From Procambarus clarkii (lineage: Eukaryota > Arthropoda > Malacostraca > Decapoda > Cambaridae), in contig NC_091217.1 of NCBI RefSeq assembly GCF_040958095.1, forward strand, positions 11,529,120-11,593,119: a stretch of 64,000 bases of DNA, given 5' to 3'. Each line of letters starts with the position of its first letter. Position 1 is the first letter of the stretch. The notes below the pieces were generated by a model. That model made no database searches and had not been told where the DNA came from. It worked only from the letters and a program-made list of their open reading frames with translations. Positions 12,318 through 23,125 of this stretch are shown one piece after another. The position numbers and the translations under genes are program-made.

Positions 12318-13826
12318 GTGTGGGATAATCATAGTGCGCTAAATATCACTAACGTCGCCAATACAAGAACAAAAACGCATACGGCGAACAATATCAAAGG
12401 TATTGAATTTACCAAGAATTTTATCGAGGGACAATTGATCCCTCGATAAACAATTCCCGACAATGGTCGGGAAGCAAGACACGTAAGTCCTGGAAGTCAG
12501 GACATGTAGAGACAACGGTTTGGACAATAAGAAGCAGGGCAGCGCTCCATTAAGTGCCCGTGAGTTAAACGTGTATGACCAATATACAACCTCGCCAGAG
12601 CCGTTTCCCACCACCAACTACGGTGGTAGGAGGAAGGCCACGGGAACACACTACTCTTAAGAGCACGCAATTTGTTACCAGTAACCGAAGACCAACAACC
12701 CTGACAACGGGCAAGAATGGGGAAATGAATAACTGGGTAAAAGTCATAATAAGGAATACCTTTACGGGAGATGGGACAGATGCGGATAGCTTCCTTAGCG
12801 GCAGTGTCCGCACGCTCATTTAAGAACGCACCAATATGGGTGGGAATCCAGCGAAATTCCACTGTCTTAAATCTATTGGAGATAAGAAACAGCCAATGTT
12901 GAATTTCAACTACCAAAGGATGGACTGGATTAAAGGATTCTAGAGCCATGAGGGCACTGCAAGTGTCAACTACAAACACAGAGGAGGATTGACAGCGAGA
13001 AAAGAGTTGATGAAGAGCATAGAGAATAGCATAAAGTTCTGCCATGAAGATGCTAGTCTCCGGAGGCAGGAGACACAAAGGTGCAGTCAGGAAAAACAAC
13101 AGAGTAGCCTACACCATCTGCAGACTTAAGACCCATTGGTGAAGACAGAAATAGAGTGGAAGTGTGAAGAAAAGTGTTCAAGGAAAAGGTGATTTAGAAC
13201 TGTAGGAGGGGTAAAAGTTTTAGTCATGTGGGTCAAGGCTTACAGAATTTAGGAACGGGGACCCCTCCATAGGGGCAAAGATGGAATGACACGAGGGGAA
13301 ATATTGGTAACACAAACTGAAAGAGCATTTTGTAAGAGAGACAACCGTACAGAAAGAGATAGGTGGTGAAGGGGAACAGGAACCACAGGATGGGTAAAGG
13401 TCAAGGCATGACATAAGCAAGAGTGAGGGTGCTGTAAGGACCGTGCAAGGTGGAGAAGACAGTAGCGATCATGGCGATCCTGTAGAAACAGGACGCCAGT
13501 TTCAACATACAGGCTTAGGGTAGGTGTCGAAGGAAAGGTACCAGAGCCGAGCCGTAACCCAGTATGATGCAGTGTGTCCGGATGGTGAAGGGTAGAAGGA
13601 GAAGCAGACGAGTAAACGGGGCCATAATCGAGTTTAGACAGAACGAGAGAGGAATGTAAAGAGAGGAGCAGTGTCGATTAGCTCCCCAAGAAGTATGGGA
13701 CATGACCTAAAGTTAGTTAAGGGCCTTAGAGCATTCAACTCGGACGTAAAAAATATGGGGCGACAAAGACAAACGAGTGTCAAAGATTAGCCCTAAAAGC
13801 TTTAGCAGATTCTTTGTACAAAAGGG
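12318..13826 (-). mobile_element. I/Nimb-like LINE fragment, longer copy
   Basis: Minus-strand frames give AELYAILYALHQLFSRC (RNase H Glu segment), VDTCSALMALESFNPVHP (Asp segment), WIPTHIG, then NERADTAAKEA (last catalytic Asp) and LARLYIGHTRLTHGHLMER. Upstream (13100-13800) lie degraded pieces of the RT thumb and connecting region, for example near 13220-13420. Several frameshifts separate the pieces. The family is that of the fragment at 5722-6590, which lacks the segment equivalent to about 12985-13680 here. Confidence 0.8.
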
Positions 13827-13920
13827 GATGACCCCTGTTACCTAACAGTAAATAGGTATCTGGGAGTTAGCTGTTACAGGCTGCTTCCTAGGGGGGTGCG
13901 TGTGTGGGAGAAAAAAAAAT
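13827..13920 (+). mobile_element. SINE-2 body fragment
   Basis: The segment from 'cctgttacctaacagtaaa' through 'caggctgcttccta' matches the body of the tRNA-headed SINE at 59566-59815 (which reads 'cctgctacctagcagtaaa'). The tRNA head is absent here. Confidence 0.7.
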
Positions 13921-14756
13921 TTAGTAGTTAACCACTGAACTGCTCTGTCTCCAAATAACACCCTGGTGCACAAGAAATAAATTCTTTCCAAAAATTTTTT
14001 TTCTCTTCTTATATTGTTAAAATGCAGAGTCTGATCACGGGGAAACTAAACAAAAAATATTGTATGTGACTTACTTTAGCTGCGATGGAGCTGGGAAGTT
14101 GAGCAAATTATGGGCGCTGAGCGTTGGAGCGATGGGGGTCTGTCGGCCCCGCCACCCCGTGCGACGGCAGTTGCTGCGAATAAAATGTTGCGCAATTATT
14201 TTGAAGTTTCTCATTCATTTCTTCTTTTTTTTTGCTGTAATATTATTTAAAAGTGTGTAATTTGTGGAATTTATATAATTCAAAGTATAGAACATCGCTA
14301 TGCTCAAAATTATGGGCCTCATATATGCGACATATTCTACAATCAAACAGTGTTTTTGCTGTTATTACACTATATACACACATTGTATATACCCATCTAC
14401 GTATGTATTCACCATAACGATCCACTATGTTGGTATGGTGAGCCCAAAAAACATGAGTGAGCTGCCACACCCTGCCAGTCCTCCCTCCCTCCTCCAACAC
14501 ATTACTCGCCAACATTCCTCCTCCCAAAATACTGTTATTGTGTTTATTACACTATTTACACACGTTATGTATAAGTATGTACATGTTTTATTCATGTACA
14601 TACGTACATACTTCCATCTCCTCACCTCTCTCTCTTGCCTACTTAATGCTCTTGCTTCCCTCATCTCATCACAATCGACTTTATAATGGTCCAGGACGGA
14701 TCGAAATGTCGTCGTCTATTCAATTTCCAGTGTGTGGTTTGGTCAACAATGAAATC
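13921..14756. other. Spacer with fold-back repeat remnant
   Basis: Mixed AT-rich DNA with a few short open frames and no recognised domain. At about 14689-14748 it carries part of the repeat seen whole at 50741-50921 (segments 'ggtccaggacgga' and 'gtgtgtggtttggtcaac'). Confidence 0.5.
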
Positions 14757-15600
14757 TTCATGCAAGATCTTATAAAGAAAACCCCTAGAACGAGTTTTGT
14801 AGATACGAAAGAGTTTAAGGTGAGTAGGGGATGGTTTGAGAAATTTTGAAAAAAGACGTGGTATTCATAGTGTTGTGAGGCATGGTGAGGGTGCCAGCTC
14901 AGACAAAGTAGGGGCTGAAAGATTTGTTCATGATTTTAAAGATTTTGTAGATACTGTATTGATGGATATATTCCACAACAAGTGTTTAATTGTGAGGAGA
15001 CATAGCTATTCTGGAAAAAATTGCCGAAGAGGACATACATTACCCAAGAGGAGACGTCACTGCCCGGACACAAGCTAACTTGGGCTAACTTGTGTCAGGA
15101 TAGGCTAACTCTTGTGCTGTGTGGCGATTTGAAAATTAAACCCTTGCTCGTGTATCATTCCGAAAATCCAAGAGTTTTAAAAAATATATGATGTGCAGAA
15201 AAACTGTGATGTGGAGTGGTTTGCCCTGCCACCAAAAAATATCTGCAAGAGAAAAGTTTGACACTCAAGGTCCTGCTTCTCGACAATGCTCCTGCTCATC
15301 CTCCAGACTTGGAGGATGCATTGTTGGGGCCACTTTTTTTTTTTTTAGGGATATTCCTACATGAGCCCTGAGTTTCTGGCTAATGTACCAATGACATGAA
15401 GGAGGAGTTTTCAACCTACCTTGTGTTAGGTGTGCAGAGGTCAATGGTTGAACATAATGTCAGGAGCAAAGGGGGGCCTTTGCCTCTTCGAACACAATTG
15501 CGACCATCTTCATCTCTTCGAACTATCCTAAATGCTCTCTTCACCTGTCTGACCAAATTGGGTGTCCAGACCACCTTTGAATCTGAAATTGTAAAATAAA
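14757..15600 (+). pseudogene. Tigger/pogo transposase fragment
   Basis: The segments spell a jerky/Tigger transposase without its N-terminal DNA-binding domain: QDLIKKTPRTSF, VSRGWFEKF, then after a shift GIHSVVRHGEGASSD, then VFNCEET with LFWKKLPKRTYITQEE after a stop, then DRLTLVLCGDLKIKPLLVYH and LKVLLLDNAPAHPPDLEDA. The first catalytic residue, normally Asp in NCDET, reads Glu. The second Asp in LDNAPAHPP is kept. Frameshifts, stops and small gaps make it a pseudogene. No terminal repeat was found on this copy. Beyond about 15360 the identity is unclear. Confidence 0.75.
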
Positions 15601-15829
15601 TAGCAATTTCAGAATATTCAGTCCATTTATACTAACAAAATTATACATACAGTACTGTAATTGAAATTTTACAGAATGATAAAGGCAATTTAGCAACTTT
15701 GTTAAAATGCACATGGGGGAAATACATGAAAATAGGTTAATATTGTTTGTAAGGTTGATGGGAAATGTTTATTACTTTTATGATTTAAAAGATGTATAGC
15801 CCTAATACTCCATCCTGGGTGCATTCCAC

Positions 15830-16578
15830 CAGGTAATGACCACAGCAAAAGTTTTCCACGAGGCTCTATTGTCACACAAACTTTTCACATTTTCAAACTT
15901 GATTCATCTTTTCCCCCCCCCCTCGTTCCAGGGGTTTTCTTTAAAAGGTCTTCATGCAAATGCCTTGGTTTCTCACAAATGATGGCCTCTGAAATGCTAT
16001 CACCTGCTAACTCTTTGTTGTGTATCCAAATTAATAAAAACTTTTTAACATCCTCAAGTGTTTGTGTTCTTTGTTTCGGGATTGTTGATATGCCTTTTGC
16101 CACTTTAATGTTCATAATGTCCTTTTCTTAGCAAGTACAGTGCATATTGTTGACATAGATTTGTTGTACTGCCTAGCTAGTTCAACAACCCGTGCACCAT
16201 TTTGATGTTTATGAATGCTCTCTTGTTTTTCCTCTATGGTCATTCTCACATGTGTTTTCTTGGCTTGAACCTTACCACTGGCTTTCTTGGGACTCATGGC
16301 AAGATATATCATAACAAATTTTATGTTCAAATAGCCAAAAATCCCAAAACAAATGTAATGCTTTACAAAGAATTCAGGCGCGATACTTACTAGGCAGGAG
16401 ACACTGGTAAACTGAGGCGCGATCACCATGCCACCACGCGCTAGGTCAGCCCATACGTATATCAACAAACTCCTTTCCCGAGGCAAAGTTTGTAACCCGA
16501 TTCAAATTTTTCGAAGAAATTAGGCTCGTAACCCGAAAAGTTCATAAATATTCATTCGTAAGTCGAGGTGTCACTATA
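15830..16578 (-). pseudogene. Tigger/pogo N-terminal half with terminus, opposite strand
   Basis: On the minus strand the end near 16578 reads 'agtgacacctcgacttacga', a typical Tigger terminal inverted repeat, followed by an untranslated stretch. The N-terminus then reads MSPKKASGKVQAKK, TIEEKQESIHKHQNG and LARQYNKSMSTICTVL (helix-turn-helix), and a second piece gives ISTIPKQRTQTLEDVKKFL, LAGDSISEAIICEK and LLKKTPGT. After that it jumps, near 15895, to a segment resembling the C-terminus (NRASWKTFAVV). It points away from the + strand fragment at 14757-15600, so the two hold complementary parts in opposite orientations. Confidence 0.75.
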
Positions 16579-16609
16579 TATAACTAAAAAATTAAACTCA
16601 GGATTACTT

Positions 16610-16900
16610 TCAATCCCCACCCCGTTTGCTCTACTCCATTGCCACCTACCTTCACCCCCCTCTATGATGTACTCTTCCATAGACACCTACCTTTGCCCCC
16701 CTCCTCCCCTCTACTCCTCCATCATCACCTACCTTCACACCCCCTCCCTTCTCCTCCTCCATCGTCACCTTCCTTTCACCCTCCTCTATGATGTACTCTT
16801 CCATAGACACCAACGTTCACTGCATATAATGCTCCCCTCTACTCCTCCATCGTCACCTACTTTCACCCCCCCCCCCCTCCGCTCTACTCCTCCAGGGTCG
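16610..16900 (+). repeat. Degenerate CT-rich minisatellite
   Basis: The phrases CTCCATCGTCACCTACCTTC and CTATGATGTACTCTTCCATA recur several times, with period near 60 bases and strong pyrimidine bias. A purine-rich stretch follows at about 16965-17045. Confidence 0.7.
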
Positions 16901-17555
16901 CAGACAATTTCACGAGCGTGAGAACTACGAGTTCTCTAACTACTCTCACACTCCTACTCTCTCACCAGTGAGGGGGAGGGAAGGAGGGAGGAAATGAAGG
17001 AAGAAAGGTGGGGGAGAGAGAATAGGCAGGGGGGAGGAGGGCCTAGATACATTTCTTCCATATAGATAGGTAGACTGAGGGAGAGCTGCTTGCCAAGAGC
17101 CCTATCAGACAGGCTTCCTATTCCTCAACCCTCCCTAATATGCCACATCCTGGTCAGGACAACTTGCTCGAATGTTATTCTTGGTGTGACTCGAGAACTG
17201 ACCTCGAGGCGGGGCATGGGCATGGATTATCTCCCTGGGGCACGCACCTCCCTGCCCCAGCTCTCTCTCTCTCACATAATCTATCAAGGGTCTAACATGA
17301 GGTCATTGTGCCTACCAGAAGCGTATATGTCCAAGGCTGGCCACCTGTCTGGACCATTCAAATGTATAAACACGTAATTAGTCTATTAAAATTATATATA
17401 ATGCTACAATTATAAATTAATTTGTTCATGGTCATTCGTTTATCAGTATTTTAATATGAGGTATATATACGCATGTATGTATACGTTGACGTACACATAT
17501 ATGATTATGTGTATAGAATGATTATGATTATGTGTAATCATATATGATTATATCT
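16901..17555. other. Spacer, low complexity
   Basis: Contains the purine-rich stretch (16965-17045) and an AT-rich part with ATATGATTATGTGTA-like repeats near 17495-17550. No gene was recognised. Confidence 0.45.
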
Positions 17556-17728
17556 AATGGAATGCATTAGTAAGTGATGTGGTGGAGGCTGACTCCATAC
17601 ACAGGTTCAAGTGTAGATATGATAGAGCCCAATAGGCTCAGAAACCTGTACACCTGTTGATTGACGGTTGAGAGGTGGAACTAAAGAGCCAGAGCTCAAC
17701 CCCAGCAAGCACAATTAGGCGAGTATAT
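17556..17728 (+). mobile_element. LINE E 3' end
   Basis: Closely matches 49633-49798: aatggaatgcatta through the last coding stretch (DKWNALGSDVVEADSIHSF in the better copy) and the tail 'cacaattaggcgagt'. It is the extreme 3' part of a CR1-like LINE, heavily 5' truncated. Confidence 0.75.
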
Positions 17729-18010
17729 GAATGAATGCACATGTACACTTTCAAATGAATTAAGATACCTTGAGATACACAATGACTTAGTTTAAATAGT
17801 TTAAACACATTATGGTACTGATTTTGACATGCTGATGTCTGGAAGGGAGAGGGGGTGTGGGGGGTTATTGTCTGAGGTGGAGGACCAGAGGAGGGGGTCA
17901 GTGGAAGGATGGTGGCTGGAGGGATGCCATTGTTCTAATGGTTATGAAAACAATTATTGATGGCAGGAATTCAGTGGGTGTGTACTTCACCCGCACCATC
18001 ACCATACTGT

Positions 18011-18045
18011 GCCCTGCTACAACCCCCCCCCCCCCCCACTCCACC
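18011..18045. repeat. C homopolymer run
   Basis: About 16 C residues, with short C-rich flanks, in otherwise unassigned DNA between 17729 and 18327. Confidence 0.8.
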
Positions 18046-18327
18046 CATGCTGTGTGCGGCGTATTACACATTATGGGATAACCGACTGTCTGTCCATTCC
18101 TGTCTGCTCGTTATGCTGCCCTTCCTTTTGAAAATTGTCTGCTTTATCGACTTCCTTCAAGACCACACATTAGCCTCTTATCACGCCCTCTTACCACTCT
18201 CAGGGAGCCGGCTCTTCTATACAATAGTTACCACTCAGTCCCCAAGGTGAAAGTGTGTCCGGGCATATGACTTGTTACGTGTACTTATTTGCGATTCGTT
18301 TGGGCTGTCATGTGTGGTGATTAGTGT

Positions 18328-18478
18328 TGGGTAAGGCTAGGCCAGGTCAGGTCAGACTAGGCCAGGTCAGACTAGGCTAGGTAAGGCTAGGCCAGGTCAG
18401 GTCAGACTAGGCCAGGTCAGACTAGGCTAGGCCAGGTCAGGTCTGGCTAGGCCAGGTCAGGCCAGGCCAGGCTTGGCA
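18328..18478 (+). repeat. Tandem repeat of TAGGCCAGGTCAG-type units
   Basis: The phrases GGCTAGGCCAGGTCAGGTCA and GACTAGGCCAGGTCAGACTA alternate over about 150 bases, giving a short-period G-rich array. Confidence 0.85.
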
Positions 18479-18751
18479 GGGTGAGAGAAGTAAAGCGGCA
18501 GGTACTTACGTTTCCGAGAAAGTAGCGGCGGTAGTATATTGTTGATTTAGATTCGACGACATCCTGAAGCTAATTAGTGGCGGCCTCATCGCTCTCGAAC
18601 TTCTTGTTGTTGTAGGGGATACGAGGCACACCCAATATCCCCCTTACATTGATCACATCGCACACTAATATTTTTACTATTTCCGACACCAGATTTGTCT
18701 GTTTCGTATATGTATAATTGTTCAATATTAAAACCACAATAGAATGCTCTA

Positions 18752-18824
18752 AGTACTTTCGTATATTAATACATCTTCAGAAGGAATGGTTCGCTCTGAA
18801 GATGTATTAATATAAGAAAGTACT
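18752..18824. repeat. Hairpin: 29-bp arms, 15-base loop
   Basis: AGTACTTTCGTATATTAATA at 18752 begins an arm that ends at 18780. Its complement lies at 18796-18824 with one mismatch. No protein-coding content lies nearby, and it may be a tiny fold-back element or the terminus of one. Confidence 0.9.
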
Positions 18825-19077
18825 AAAGGAAATTCCTGTTTCAATTCTTCCTTCGTGGTCTGACACTCTTATTATATATTGTATATACTGAATTATATAT
18901 ACTATGCTTATATAATATATACTGAAATATTGTTACATTTAACGGATGAAACAAAGTATATATCTGTATTTTTAATAAAATATAAAACATTAATATTTAT
19001 CAACGTATCTCTGTGAATTACATAATTTATCAGTACTGTACAGCCTGTGATCTCCACCTGGCTGGCCACTGATACTT

Positions 19078-19208
19078 TATTTATTTATTTATTTATGCAT
19101 TTACAAGAAGGTACATTGGGATTGTGAGGATACAAATATGGTAATTACAGTCTTGTAAAGCCACTAGCACGCGCAGCGTTTCGGACAGGTCCTTAATCTA
19201 AGAAAATT
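19078..19208 (-). mobile_element. Short LINE C tail copy
   Basis: Minus orientation. It runs from 'attttcttagattaaggacc' through the CGAAACGC core to an (AAAT)n end, with nothing upstream. The same start point is used by the copy beginning at about 45851. It abuts a longer copy that starts at 19207. Confidence 0.75.
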
Positions 19209-20062
19209 TTATTTATTTATTTATTTATTTATTTATGCATATACAAGAATGTACATAAGGAATGTGAGGATACAATTATGGTAATTACAGTCTTGTAAAG
19301 CCACTAGCACGCGCAGCGTTTCGGGCAGGTCCTTAATCTAAGAAAATTTTAAGGAGGTAAATACTTGCAAAATTTATAGACAAAAAAATGATAACAGATT
19401 AATTACATGGAATGAAAAAAAAAGATGAGAGAAAATTATAGGTACAGTATAATATATTAAAGCACATAGGTAGCTAAGATTGATTGCAATGACAGCTTAA
19501 AATGGTAGTTGACAAAAATTGGTAGTCACAATACAGCATATGGCTAGCACATAAAAGAAGACAGCAATGAACACAATGATAAGGTTGTTTGATATTACAT
19601 AAAAATTAGGAGATTGGGTACCAACTAGGTACAGAGCAAATTTAAAGCTCAGTGTAGGAAACTAAATAGATGAAGTTAGGTACTTTTTGGTTTTGCTTTT
19701 AAATAAGGCAAAAGTTTTACAGTTTTTCAATTCACTAGGGAATGAGTTCCATAGACTAGGTCCCTTAATTTGCATAGAGTGTTTACACAGATTAAGTTTG
19801 ACCCTGGGGATATCAAAGAGATATTTATTTCTGGTGTGGTGAAAATGGGTCCTATTACATCTGTCCAGGGAGAGTTTCAGAGCATGGTTTGCATTTAAGA
19901 ACAGGGTTTTGTAAATGTAGTTGACACAAGAGAATGTGTGGAGGGAGTTAATATTTAGCAAGTTTAGGGATTTAAACAAGGGAGCTGAGTGTTGTCTGAA
20001 AGCTGAGTTAGTTATCATTCTGATAGCAGATTTTTGCTGTGTGATGATGGGCTTAAGTTAAT
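19207..20062 (-). mobile_element. LINE C (CR1/L2-like) 3' end
   Basis: Minus strand. The C-terminal coding part of 118 residues (20018 to 19662) includes HHTRNKYLFDIPRVKLNLC and LWNSFPSELKNCKTFALFK, the usual last motif of CR1/L2-group ORF2 proteins. It is followed by an untranslated region, the core GCCCGAAACGCTGCGCGTGC and an (AAAT)n end. The plus-strand copy at 40695-41536 is nearly the same. Confidence 0.85.
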
Positions 20063-20420
20063 TAAGCAATATATCAGAGGGCGTGTAGGGTTCGGTGTTC
20101 AATGAACGAAAAGGACTGGATCACTGTGTACAGGAGGCTGATATGGCAGCAAACACTCTCCTGGCGACCATATTTCTTGGATAAGTCGCTCCACACAATT
20201 GTCGCTTGGACCGTCGACTTCCTATGGCGTCACCTCTCACATATTTACGTCTCATTTCGTTATGAAATTAGATTATTTCAGAGAAAAAATAGGTTTGATC
20301 ATGTTCTACGTGTAGCACCAACATTATAGTAAGTAAATATACCATATTTCTTCATTACTTACGTAATGCTAATACGTTTTGGGTAGTTTTGGCCTGATTT
20401 GGGTGATTGGGGTAATTCTA
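20063..20420. other. Spacer, nothing recognised
   Basis: Short open frames only, with no domain or element end. Confidence 0.4.
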
Positions 20421-20540
20421 TGGACCGCACATGAGAGAATGTGCAGTGACTTAATGTCTAACATATTCAGAGATTTGAGTAGGGGTACCGAGTGATGTCT
20501 GGGGCCAGAGTTGGATATTGTTCTAATAGCAGCATTATTT
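20421..20540 (-). mobile_element. LINE A small C-terminal fragment
   Basis: Matches the minus-strand copy at 39715-39830 ('gagaatgtgcagtgacttaa', 'ggtaccgagtgatgtctggg'), which encodes the HHSVPLLKSLNMLDIKSLH region of family A ORF2. Confidence 0.8.
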
Positions 20541-20794
20541 GAATCTGTGTGTCATCCCTTTGAAAAGAAAACAGAGGATGCAGAGGATCCCGGGAGGAGG
20601 GTGGGCATTTTGTAAGTGAGCAGCTGCTTGCTTGTCGAGAAGAGGGGGGGGCCACCCAGTCTGCAGGCAGAGCTTATATAACCTCGGCTCGTTGAGCGCA
20701 GCTTGGGCGGTTAGACTCAGCTTCCAGACATACGTTTTCCTTTCCTCAGAAAACCCACCGCTTTTTGGGAAAAGCAGTGTTCTTTTCCTATCAC

Positions 20795-21290
20795 ATCTGA
20801 AAAGATTGTACTGTACTCCGAAATTCATATTTCACCATCATGGTAGTCCTTGGTGTGAGTTTCCGTTAGGACTGCAAACACTGCATTTGCCTCATGTAAG
20901 AGGCCATCTATGAAGTGCACTTTGTTACATTTGCGTGTTTTTATACCTTGAATGTTGACAAATAAAAATGATGTTATGTTTGTGGAAGTGCTGGATGCTT
21001 TACTTGGTGTTAATATCTGAGGCTCTGGTAATTACCTAAGTGTAGTTACAGGATGAGAGTTACGCTCGTGGTGACCTGTCTTCCCAGCACTCTTTGTCAT
21101 ATAACGCTTTGAAACTACTGACGGTAAGGAGGCCACTGTGTTTGCGTCCTCTCCAGCATTTGACTGAGTTGATGGTAGAGTCTGGACATTTTTAGCCAAT
21201 CTTCTCCTCTTGCTAAAATATCATCCTGGTAAATAGTGTTGTGGCTGCTTTCTAGGATGATCATATTTGCATAGTCCATTTGTTCTTTCC
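20795..21290 (-). mobile_element. CR1-like LINE F endonuclease-region fragment
   Basis: Collinear with 43540-43900 (shared 'attcatatttcac', 'gggctgcaaacac'-like and 'ttttatacc' segments), which on the minus strand encodes part of an APE-type endonuclease. Strongly decayed. Its sequence runs without a visible break into the duplicated block that starts at 21283. Confidence 0.6.
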
Positions 21291-21400
21291 GATATCCCAT
21301 GCTTACAGATACCCCATTTATAATATCGGCAGATTGTGGGTCCTTGTTTTGTTTGTCTCAAAATCCCTGGCGCCAATATCGCGCCCGGTGCGCCGACCCC

Positions 21401-21493
21401 AACGTCGCATCCGGCCCCGCCGCCAACGTCGCATCCGGCCCCGCCGCCAACGTCGCATCCGGCCCTGCCGCCAACGTCGCATCCGGCCCCGAC
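21401..21493 (+). repeat. 24-bp GC-rich minisatellite, four units
   Basis: AACGTCGCATCCGGCCCCGC begins each 24-base unit at 21401, 21425, 21449 and 21473. The array is repeated at 28085-28177 within X copy 2. It yields RIRPRRQR-like open frames, which I regard as by-products. Confidence 0.9.
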
Positions 21494-21659
21494 GCGCTGA
21501 GATGTAAATCCAATTCTGGTTCTGCCTGGGTGTCCTTGTCAATTTGTTTGAAAACATTGGAGATTTCCGTGCAGGCTGTTATAGAGTGTAACGCTTATAT
21601 GAGAGATTAAAAGAGTGTAACAATTATATGCTGTGCTTACTATATTAACCTGCAATGTA

Positions 21660-22414
21660 TAGTTTAGTTCATTTATTATGTACCCCATACCCATCTTGTG
21701 GGCGGTAGTGGAAAGGGTTACAGAGGCACATAATGGGCTCAGGGACTGAACCCCACAGTGCATTTAGCTAAGTAAGTTACAATCTTGATGAGCTAGTTAC
21801 AAAATTCAATATAAGTCGTCACATCAACAATGGGTTCGAAATCGACCACAAGTACACTTTCTAAATTAAGCAACTGACATAAGTGGACGCTGCTGAAGAT
21901 GATGTTGCTGAAGATTAAGTCACCCAAAAGGTGGCACGGGCATGAATAGCCCCTAAGTGGTGGCCATTTTAAGCCATTACCAGTATCAAGAGCTGATACT
22001 GGAGATCTGTGGAGGTGCGAATGCACCCTGCATGACGGGAAATGTCTCCCTTGTGAATGTGTTAAGATGAAGATGAAGCCACCCAAAAGGTGGCACGGGC
22101 ATGAATAGCTCGTAAGTAGTGGCCCTTTTGAGCCATCACCAGTATCAATAGATGATACTGGAGATTTGTGGAGGTGCGACTGCACCCAGCGTAACGGGAG
22201 ATATCTCCCACACATGTGGAGACCTAGTGTCACAATTTATATGTTTGTCCTGCACACCGCCCCCCATCCAGTGGGCAGTGGTGGATAGATTACAATCACT
22301 TAATAATTACTACCTACAGTTTGCAAACCGGGGATATTTGGCTAAATTTTCTGGTAGCAGATCATTTTGAATGAAATATTTACACATTGCTGGAACATTG
22401 GTTATAGAATTGTC
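21660..22414 (-). mobile_element. LINE B 3' tail with inserted module
   Basis: Minus strand. The terminal segment is the complement of 'agtttagttcatttattatg' and matches the tails at 29644, 30234, 36464 and 40056. Relative to those tails, about 330 bases (21881-22213) are inserted between 'actgacat' and 'atgtggaga'. Confidence 0.85.
21921..22212 (+). repeat. Two-unit 159-bp tandem module
   Basis: Unit 1 starts at 21921 and unit 2 at 22080. Both contain CACCCAAAAGGTGGCACGGG and then the 'accagtatcaa...gatactggaga' inverted segment. The module is also present at 28605-28896. It looks like a short mobile repeat inserted in the LINE B tail. Confidence 0.8.
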
Positions 22415-22726
22415 CCCCCCCAGCCCGCACGGCTGGGGGGGGGGGGGGGCGGAAATGACAGAGGGCCGAAGAAAAGATAACGTCGCCGAGGCGCGCTGGA
22501 CGGCACACAACCCGGTCTGAGAAAGGACATAGGCCCAAAAGCGAGAGGCGATAACGTAGAATGGGGTGGAAGAATGCGGAAGTAAGCGGGCGAGACCGAG
22601 TAAACAGGGAGCCAGGGGGGTGGGGCGGGGCAACCGATAAGCCGCGGCTCGCGCACCGCTAGCCATACCTAAACATACCTAGACAGGAAGGGGAGAAGCA
22701 TAAAGGAAGCCCAGCAAAAGACTAGT
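22415..22726. other. GC-rich segment, left end of inserted DNA Y
   Basis: Starts with a C-run, a CAGCCCGCACGGCTG palindrome and a G-run at the X/Y junction, then GC-rich unique DNA with overlapping open frames on the minus strand. No domain was recognised. Confidence 0.5.
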
Positions 22727-23125
22727 AATTAGTAATTAGTAACTCTGCGAATAGCACATCCTGGCTGACTTAATAATTTACTTAGTAACTCTGCAAATAG
22801 CACATCCTGGCTGACTTTACTTAATAATTTACTTAGTAACTCTGCAAATAGCACATCCTGGCTGACTTTACTTAATAATTTACTTAGGAACTCTGCAAAT
22901 AGCACATCCTGGGTGACTTTACTTAATAATTTACTTAGTAACTCTGCAAATAGCACATCCTGGCTGACTTTACGTAATAATTTACTTAGTAACTCTGCAA
23001 ATAGCACATCCTGGCTGACTTTACTTAATAATTTACTTAGTAACTCTGCAAATAGCACATCCTGGCTGACTACTTAATAATTACATAGTAACTCTGCAAA
23101 TAGCACATCCTGGCTGACATTACTT
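22727..23125 (-). repeat. 51-bp minisatellite encoding a 17-residue repeat
   Basis: Seven to eight units contain ACTCTGCAAATAGCACATCC and TGGCTGACTTTACTTAATAA. The period is 51 bases, that is 17 codons, so the minus strand is open for about 109 residues as repeats of LLSKVSQDVLFAELLSK. Changes between units are mostly single substitutions. Further blocks lie at about 23800-23985, 24535-24715 and 25115-25200. A real protein is possible but unproven, because any array with a period divisible by three keeps a frame open. Confidence 0.9.

Larger units (their letters stand above)
21283..22414 (+). repeat. Direct repeat block X, copy 1
   Basis: 1,132 bases recur at 27967-29098 at a constant offset of 6,684. 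I saw no indel, and the translated frames I compared are identical. Left of copy 1 the sequence continues as LINE F, and right of copy 2 it continues as LINE B. The original order was therefore LINE F - X - LINE B, and the extra DNA is 22415-29098. Inside X lie a 24-bp minisatellite (21401-21493), the 3' tail of LINE B and a two-unit repeat module. The near-identity means the event is recent or an assembly artefact. Confidence 0.95.

Noticed and set aside
21299-21507. Arg/Pro repeat protein in the 24-bp array
   Set aside because: All frames across a four-unit minisatellite with a period divisible by three stay open, and there is no other support.
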